64,000 bases of DNA from Treponema sp. Its GTDB lineage: Bacteria; Spirochaetota; Spirochaetia; Treponematales; Treponemataceae. A model generated the notes under the pieces. That model saw only the letters and a list, made by a program, of their open reading frames with translations, had not been told where the DNA came from and ran no database searches. The translations under genes and the position numbers were made by a program. Below, piece after piece: positions 58,407 to 64,000 of the stretch (its first letter is position 1; every line of letters begins with the position of its first letter). Location of the stretch: positions 36,282 through 100,281 of the forward strand of contig JAEEVR010000001.1 of the NCBI GenBank assembly GCA_016290995.1, read 5' to 3'.

Positions 58407-60308
58407 TCATTCCCAGCCAAATGTTGCCGGCGGCTTGTTGGTAAGGTCGTAGTAGATCGCGTCAACAAAGTCCAACGCGGCGATTTCTTTTACAATCTCA
58501 TGCACAAGCTCTTGCGGAAGTTGGGCAAAACGCGCCGTCATTACGTCTTCGCTGACCACCGGCCGCAAGACAAATGAAGCGCGGCCAGGCGCGGAGGCGT
58601 AGGGAAGGTCAATCGTCAAGTGCTGGAAAATCTTGTTGTAGTCGCCCGACTTGTGGAGGGCCGTCAAAACGATGTTGTCAACTTCTCTCAGCTGGTCAAG
58701 CCTATCCTTAGTACAATAGCCTTTTTGCAAGCGAAGCTCCGCGCCGGGTTTTTGGTAAAGACAAATGATTGTTCGGTTTATGAACGAGGCGGCGTTAGTG
58801 ATTTGGATCGAGGCCGCGTCAAGCTTTTCCCATTTGTGCGGAAGGTGGAAGAAGCCAGGAGCCTCGCCGTCGCCGCCGAATTGCAGGACGGCCGGAAAGC
58901 GGTATGTCCTAAAGTCGCCCTGCACGCCCACCGAGCGGACGGGCAAAACGTATTTTTTTAGTTCCGCCGTGCAATGCTCGCAAAAGCCTTCCACTTTGAT
59001 GCCGTCAAGTTCCGCTTGCGCTTTTTTCATTTCTTCAACTTGGTCGGCGGGCAAGTCTCCTTCCGAACACAAAACGTTTATTGAAAGTCCCGGTCCTGGG
59101 AAGGGGTGGCGCATTACAAGTTGGTCCGAAAGTCCCAGAGTTTTGCCGATCGAGCGGACTTCGTCCTTGTACAAATCCTTTAGCGGCTCGATTATCATTC
59201 CCCTTTCAAGCAAGGCTTGGATTCCGGCGACGCGATTGTGGTGGGTTTTTATCGTGTTGGAATTTTTTGTTCCGCCCGACTCGATGATGTCGGGATAAAG
59301 CGTTCCTTGCGCTAAAAGCCAATTGTCCTCGTCAAGCTTTTGCTCGGCGACGAATTGGTCGCGGACCGTTATGAAATTTTCGCCGACGGCCATGCGCTTT
59401 TTTTGCGGGTCGGTAAGGCCTGCGATCGCGGCCAAAAAACTTTGGCTTGCGTCTCGCGCGATGAAATTTTCAAAGCCGAATTTTTTGTAGGCGGCCGCGA
59501 CGGAGGCGCTTTCGTTCTTTCGCATAAAGCCGTTGTCGATATGAAGGCCCAAAACCCGTTTTTGTCCCAGCGCCTTGTTCAAGAGGGCAAAGGCGACTGT
59601 TGAGTCAACGCCTCCGCTTAAGAATAGAAGAACGTTTTTGTCACCGGCGTCGCGCTTGATGTTTTCCAAAATCGTGTTAAGAACAGTTGCCTGGTCCCAG
59701 TTTTTTTCCATTCCGCAATAGGCGGCAAAGTTTTCAAAGATTTGGTTTCCGCAAGGCGTGTCCTTTACTTCGCAGTGGAACTGGAGGCTAAAGCGCTTTT
59801 TTGAAAGGTTTTGGGTTGCTGCAAAGGGGCAGTCCTTTGTGCTTCCTACGACTTCAAAGCCTTCGCCCATTTGCAAGACGCCGTCCTGGTGGCTCATCCA
59901 AACTTGCTGGCTTCCGCTGATTCCCTTAAAGAGCGGACATTTGGAAGAGCCGCCGCCCATTCCTTCCGCAAAGTTGAGCGTGGCAAAGCCAAACTCGCCA
60001 ACGTCGGCTTTTCCAACCTTTCCGCCGTAGCCCTGCTGGACGATGTAGTGGCCGTAGCAAAGGCCCAAAATAGGAATGTCAAGATTCAATATTTCAGAAT
60101 TAAAGTCGGGAGTTTTTTCGTCGTAAACGCTGGCCGGGCCGCCTGAAAAAACGATGCCCATTGTGTTTTTGAACGCGTCCGCGCTTGCTGAAGGCAAGGC
60201 GATTTCTGAATAAAAGCCCAACGCTCTAAAGCGCTTTGCGATCAAGTGCGCGTACTGGCTTCCAAAGTCCAAAACGACGATTTTTTTGCGGTTGTTTGTG
60301 TCTTCCAT
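58407..60308 (-). CDS. guaA: GMP synthase (glutamine-hydrolysing), long form
   Basis: 633 residues, about 110 more than most bacterial enzymes (roughly 510-525). Converts XMP to GMP. Class I amidotransferase domain: LDFGSQYAHLIAKR, catalytic Cys in LGLCYGHYI (about 91), and LQFHCEV (His and Glu; the usual FHPE is FHCE). ATP-pyrophosphatase P loop FLSGGVDSTVAF (about 231). The C-terminal dimerisation part holds an extra segment with GFCEHCTAELKKY, as in the long eukaryote-type enzymes. The ATG at 60308 is 6 nt after TATAAT. Confidence 0.94.
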   Translation of the reverse strand: MEDTNNRKKIVVLDFGSQYAHLIAKRFRALGFYSEIALPSASADAFKNTMGIVFSGGPASVYDEKTPDFNSEILNLDIPILGLCYGHYIVQQGYGGKVGKADVGEFGFATLNFAEGMGGGSSKCPLFKGISGSQQVWMSHQDGVLQMGEGFEVVGSTKDCPFAATQNLSKKRFSLQFHCEVKDTPCGNQIFENFAAYCGMEKNWDQATVLNTILENIKRDAGDKNVLLFLSGGVDSTVAFALLNKALGQKRVLGLHIDNGFMRKNESASVAAAYKKFGFENFIARDASQSFLAAIAGLTDPQKKRMAVGENFITVRDQFVAEQKLDEDNWLLAQGTLYPDIIESGGTKNSNTIKTHHNRVAGIQALLERGMIIEPLKDLYKDEVRSIGKTLGLSDQLVMRHPFPGPGLSINVLCSEGDLPADQVEEMKKAQAELDGIKVEGFCEHCTAELKKYVLPVRSVGVQGDFRTYRFPAVLQFGGDGEAPGFFHLPHKWEKLDAASIQITNAASFINRTIICLYQKPGAELRLQKGYCTKDRLDQLREVDNIVLTALHKSGDYNKIFQHLTIDLPYASAPGRASFVLRPVVSEDVMTARFAQLPQELVHEIVKEIAALDFVDAIYYDLTNKPPATFGWE

Positions 60309-60314
60309 AGATGA

Positions 60315-60343
60315 ATTATAATTAAATGGACCGCGCATTTCAA
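60315..60343 (-). promoter_or_regulatory. Promoter giving a leaderless guaA mRNA
   Basis: TTGAAA (60338-60343), 17-nt spacer, TATAAT (60315-60320), 6 nt to the ATG at 60308. The -35 box overlaps the stop codon of the upstream diguanylate cyclase gene. Confidence 0.78.
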
Positions 60344-61449
60344 GTGGCGCTTGTGGTTTCCTCTCCCAGCACCTTATTCTTGCCTTCGCGTTTGGCTTGG
60401 TAAAGCTTTACGTCAGCGCGTTTTATAAAGTCGTCCAGGTCGTCCATTGAATTTACCGCGCCGATGGAACAGCCGCCGCTGAAGGTGAATTCGTCGCCGA
60501 TTGCGGAGAGGCATTTTAGAATTTTTTCGTCAAAGTCTTTTGCGGGGATTCTGGGAATCATAACGATGTATTCATCGCCGCCGTATCGGAAGCAGTTCTT
60601 TTGGCCAAATTCCGCCTGCAAAATCTTTGCAAAGCGAACCAACAATTCGTCGCCGTGGCGGTGGCCAAGCTTGTCGTTTTGGCTTTTAAAGTCGTCGATG
60701 TCGGTCAGCATCATCGTGATTTCTGAACCGACCATTTCTTCAAAGCGTAATTTTAGGGCGGCGCGGTTTTTTAACTTTGTCAGCGCGTCGGTAAGCGAGG
60801 ACTCGCGCAAGCTTTCGGCCAGCGCGTGGTTCATCACTGTTTGCCGCGCGACCTTAAGGTATTGGTAGTAGCGGGCTATGTTCACTATGACAAAAAAGAC
60901 GAAAAGTATCGGATAGTTGACGTTTGTGGCCGCGCTCACTCCAGCCACCTTGTCCATAAGCCAATAAAAGAACGCGAATGATATTGTTATGAGCGCGACG
61001 GAGAAAACGGGCCTGACCATAAAGATGCAGGCCAAAAGCAGTTCCAGCGTGATGAACACAAGAATTTGCTCTTTAAGGTAATAGTCAAGGATTGAAATGT
61101 AAATCGCAAAGGCCGAAAGCGTCGTCAGGAATACGCCTATGCTAAACGTAAGCGCCCTGTGCGTGAACTTTCCCATCTCGGCCGGATGTGTCATCACGTA
61201 CAAAAAAAGCTGCGCCGCCGCGGTAAAGAGCGTGACGTAGGCGATTCTGTGGTGGAACATCCAGCTGTTGGGGATGGACGGATCCATGTGGACTTCAAAG
61301 TTGAATGAGATGCCAAAGCATATTATTTCCATAATCATGATGATTATCGAAATGACTCTGGAATTCCTTATGTTGGCGCAATCCAAAATGAATTGAATGT
61401 CGTCGCGAGACTTTTCAATTCCTAAAACTTTTTTTACTGAAAACCGCAT
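60340..61449 (-). CDS. Membrane diguanylate cyclase (GGDEF)
   Basis: 369 residues. Six hydrophobic segments (about 33-52, 70-90, 100-122, 126-150, 150-170, 180-195), then a GGDEF domain (about 215-365): LTDALTKLKNRAAL, MLTDIDDFKSQND, and the active site CFRYGGDEYIVMIP. GGDEY is a catalytically competent variant. No inhibitory RxxD site is obvious. It should make c-di-GMP. GGAGA precedes the ATG, 10 nt after the pyrG stop, so it is in an asnS-pyrG-cyclase run. Confidence 0.92.
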   Translation of the reverse strand: MRFSVKKVLGIEKSRDDIQFILDCANIRNSRVISIIIMIMEIICFGISFNFEVHMDPSIPNSWMFHHRIAYVTLFTAAAQLFLYVMTHPAEMGKFTHRALTFSIGVFLTTLSAFAIYISILDYYLKEQILVFITLELLLACIFMVRPVFSVALITISFAFFYWLMDKVAGVSAATNVNYPILFVFFVIVNIARYYQYLKVARQTVMNHALAESLRESSLTDALTKLKNRAALKLRFEEMVGSEITMMLTDIDDFKSQNDKLGHRHGDELLVRFAKILQAEFGQKNCFRYGGDEYIVMIPRIPAKDFDEKILKCLSAIGDEFTFSGGCSIGAVNSMDDLDDFIKRADVKLYQAKREGKNKVLGEETTSAT

Positions 61450-61459
61450 CGATTCTCCG

Positions 61460-63076
61460 TCAGTTTTTGCTCTTTGCCGCCGCTTGTTTTATCGCCGCCG
61501 CGATAAAGTCGCGGAAGAGCGGGCCGGCCTTGTTTGGACGGCTCTTGAATTCAGGATGGAACTGCACGCCTACCATCCAAGGATTTCCGGGAACTTCGCA
61601 GGTTTCGACCAAGTCGCGCTCAGGGTTGACTCCCGAAATTATTAAGCCCGCGTTCTTCAAATCGTCGCGGAACTTGTTGTTGAACTCGTAGCGGTGGCGG
61701 TGGCGCTCCCAAATTGTCTTTGAGCCGTAAGCCTTTTCGACCAAGCTTCCGGAGGCCACGGAGCATTCGTATTTTCCAAGGCGCAAGGTGCCGCCCAAGA
61801 TTTTTCCGTTTTGGTCGGGCATCAAGTCGATGACCGGGTAGGGCGTTTCTTTGTTCATCTCGGTGGAGTTGGCGCCGGCCAAGCCCAAGACGTTTCGCGA
61901 GTATTCGATTACCAAGATTTGCATTCCAAGACAAATCCCAAAGTAGGGAACCTTTTTTGTTCGCGCGTATTTGGCTGTGTTTATCATGCCTTCGATTCCG
62001 CGGTCGCCGAAGCCGCCGGGAACGATTACCGCGTCGGCGTTCTTTAGTCGCGCGGCGGTTGTTTTGTCGTCAGTCAAAAGTTCCGAGTCAACCCAGTCGA
62101 TTTCGACTTCCGCCTCGTTGTGGATTCCGCCGTGAATCAATGATTCTACGACTGACAAATAGGCGTCGTGAAGCGCGACGTATTTTCCTACAAGCGCGAT
62201 GGTGACCTTGCGCTTGGGGTTGTTAAAGCGGTCGACCATCTTTTTCCAGTCGTCCAATTGGGAGTCGCATTCTTTTAGCCCAAGAACTTTGCAAACGGCT
62301 TGGCCCAAGCCTTCTTTTTCCATTTGCAAGGGAACTTCGTAAATCGATTTTGCGTTGAGGTTTTGGATTACGCAAGAGGAATCGACGTTGCAAAAAGCCG
62401 CCAAGCGCTCGCGGGTTGTCTGTCCTATGTCGCGTTCGGTGCGGAGCATTATGACGTCGGGCTTGATTCCCAATTCCTGCAATTCCTTTACGCTGTGCTG
62501 GGTGGGCTTTGTCTTAAGCTCGTCGGCTTTTTTCATAAAGGGAACCAAAGTCAAGTGAATGTAGCAGCAGTTCTCTTCGCCCACCTTGTATTTCATTTGC
62601 CTGATCGCTTCCATAAAGGGAAGCGACTCTATGTCGCCGACAGTTCCGCCGATTTCCGTTATGATTACGTCTGCGCCGGTTTCGTTTGTCGAAAGAAGCA
62701 TGCGGCGCAAAATTTCTTCCGTGATGTTGGGGATTACTTGTACCGTTCCGCCGTGGAAGCCGCCCTCGCGCTCTTTGTTAAGGACGCTAAGATAAACGCG
62801 GCCGGCCGTAGTGTTGGAGCTTTGGCTAAGCGTCGCGTCGGTGAAGCGCTCGTAGTGGCCCAAGTCCAAGTCGGTTTCCGCTCCGTCGTCGGTGACGAAA
62901 ACCTCGCCGTGCTGGATTGGATTCATCGTGCCCGGGTCGATGTTCAAGTAGGGGTCGAATTTTTGGTTGATTACTTTGTAACCGCGGCTCTTTAAAATAA
63001 GTCCAAGGGACGCGGCCGCGATTCCCTTTCCCAAACCTGAAACAACTCCGCCTGTAATAAAAATATACTTGGTCAT
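61460..63076 (-). CDS. pyrG: CTP synthase
   Basis: 538 residues. Makes CTP from UTP, ATP and glutamine. [20 protein letters not shown] (about 6-25) is the synthetase P loop; [22 protein letters not shown] and [11 protein letters not shown] are synthetase blocks. The glutaminase domain has [11 protein letters not shown], catalytic Cys in YFGICLGMQ (about 380), and His/Glu in [17 protein letters not shown] precedes the ATG. It follows asnS by 23 nt. Confidence 0.97.
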   Translation of the reverse strand: MTKYIFITGGVVSGLGKGIAAASLGLILKSRGYKVINQKFDPYLNIDPGTMNPIQHGEVFVTDDGAETDLDLGHYERFTDATLSQSSNTTAGRVYLSVLNKEREGGFHGGTVQVIPNITEEILRRMLLSTNETGADVIITEIGGTVGDIESLPFMEAIRQMKYKVGEENCCYIHLTLVPFMKKADELKTKPTQHSVKELQELGIKPDVIMLRTERDIGQTTRERLAAFCNVDSSCVIQNLNAKSIYEVPLQMEKEGLGQAVCKVLGLKECDSQLDDWKKMVDRFNNPKRKVTIALVGKYVALHDAYLSVVESLIHGGIHNEAEVEIDWVDSELLTDDKTTAARLKNADAVIVPGGFGDRGIEGMINTAKYARTKKVPYFGICLGMQILVIEYSRNVLGLAGANSTEMNKETPYPVIDLMPDQNGKILGGTLRLGKYECSVASGSLVEKAYGSKTIWERHRHRYEFNNKFRDDLKNAGLIISGVNPERDLVETCEVPGNPWMVGVQFHPEFKSRPNKAGPLFRDFIAAAIKQAAAKSKN

Positions 63077-63099
63077 AACAAATCCTTATGTCTTTAATT

Positions 63100-64000
<901 letters not shown>

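Overview
The window looks like a chromosomal segment of a spirochaete, most likely a host-associated or rumen-type Treponema. Three things point there: secreted GH5 plant-polysaccharide enzymes, many cyclic-nucleotide and phospho-signalling genes, and an integron attC site of the kind known from Treponema chromosomal integrons. This is inferred from protein families and layout; there is no rRNA gene to confirm it. I saw no tRNA, CRISPR array, insertion sequence or prophage.

Layout. 1-1320: the edge of an integron cassette array (AT-rich cassette ORF plus a foldable attC), then a two-gene unit of unknown function with a strong promoter. 1380-9850: leuS, an acyltransferase/M28 peptidase pair, an HD-GYP protein, a receiver/HATPase/cNMP-binding fusion and a nitroreductase. 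9860-19625: carbohydrate and phospho-signalling genes: a GH5 lipoprotein, a GH13 homologue lacking its catalytic nucleophile, a DUF2974 protein, a PfkB kinase, FHA + metallophosphoesterase + Ser/Thr kinase, and an AT-rich GH5 gene frameshifted in a poly-A tract. 19694-26994: a His-rich CobW GTPase, an L,D-transpeptidase, a LuxR-type two-component operon, and a beta-propeller class III cyclase. 27105-37943: citrate synthase, rsuA-like, fhs, thrH-like, polysaccharide deacetylase, tsaD, prephenate dehydrogenase, zinc-ribbon protein, murI and pgi. 38056-46397: GGDEF/EAL protein, AGCS transporter, a STAS-kinase fusion paired with a SpoIIE-phosphatase/alarmone-hydrolase fusion, rplM-rpsI, recX and an HTH-receiver protein. 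46407-52834: DUF1015, rpoN-hpf-hprK-HPr, lexA, holA and a PC4-like protein. 52984-64000: two envelope proteins, galK, a Mn-dependent pyrophosphatase, long-form guaA, a diguanylate cyclase, pyrG and the 3' part of asnS.

How the genes connect. Three c-di-GMP proteins (HD-GYP, GGDEF/EAL, GGDEF) and one class III cyclase share the window with a cNMP-binding HATPase protein. The strongest candidate for an undescribed system is the two-gene operon at 41626-44187. It joins an Rsb-type partner switch (SpoIIE phosphatase, STAS) with a complete RelA/SpoT-type hydrolase domain and an APH-type kinase, which suggests stringent-response input into a partner switch.

A window-wide pattern: at about 17 genes a sigma70-like -10 box ends only 6-8 nt (once 12 nt) before the start codon, usually with a -35 box at exactly 17 nt spacing. 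These genes should be transcribed as leaderless mRNAs. I used this rule to choose several starts (pfkB-like, guaA, hprK, L,D-transpeptidase).
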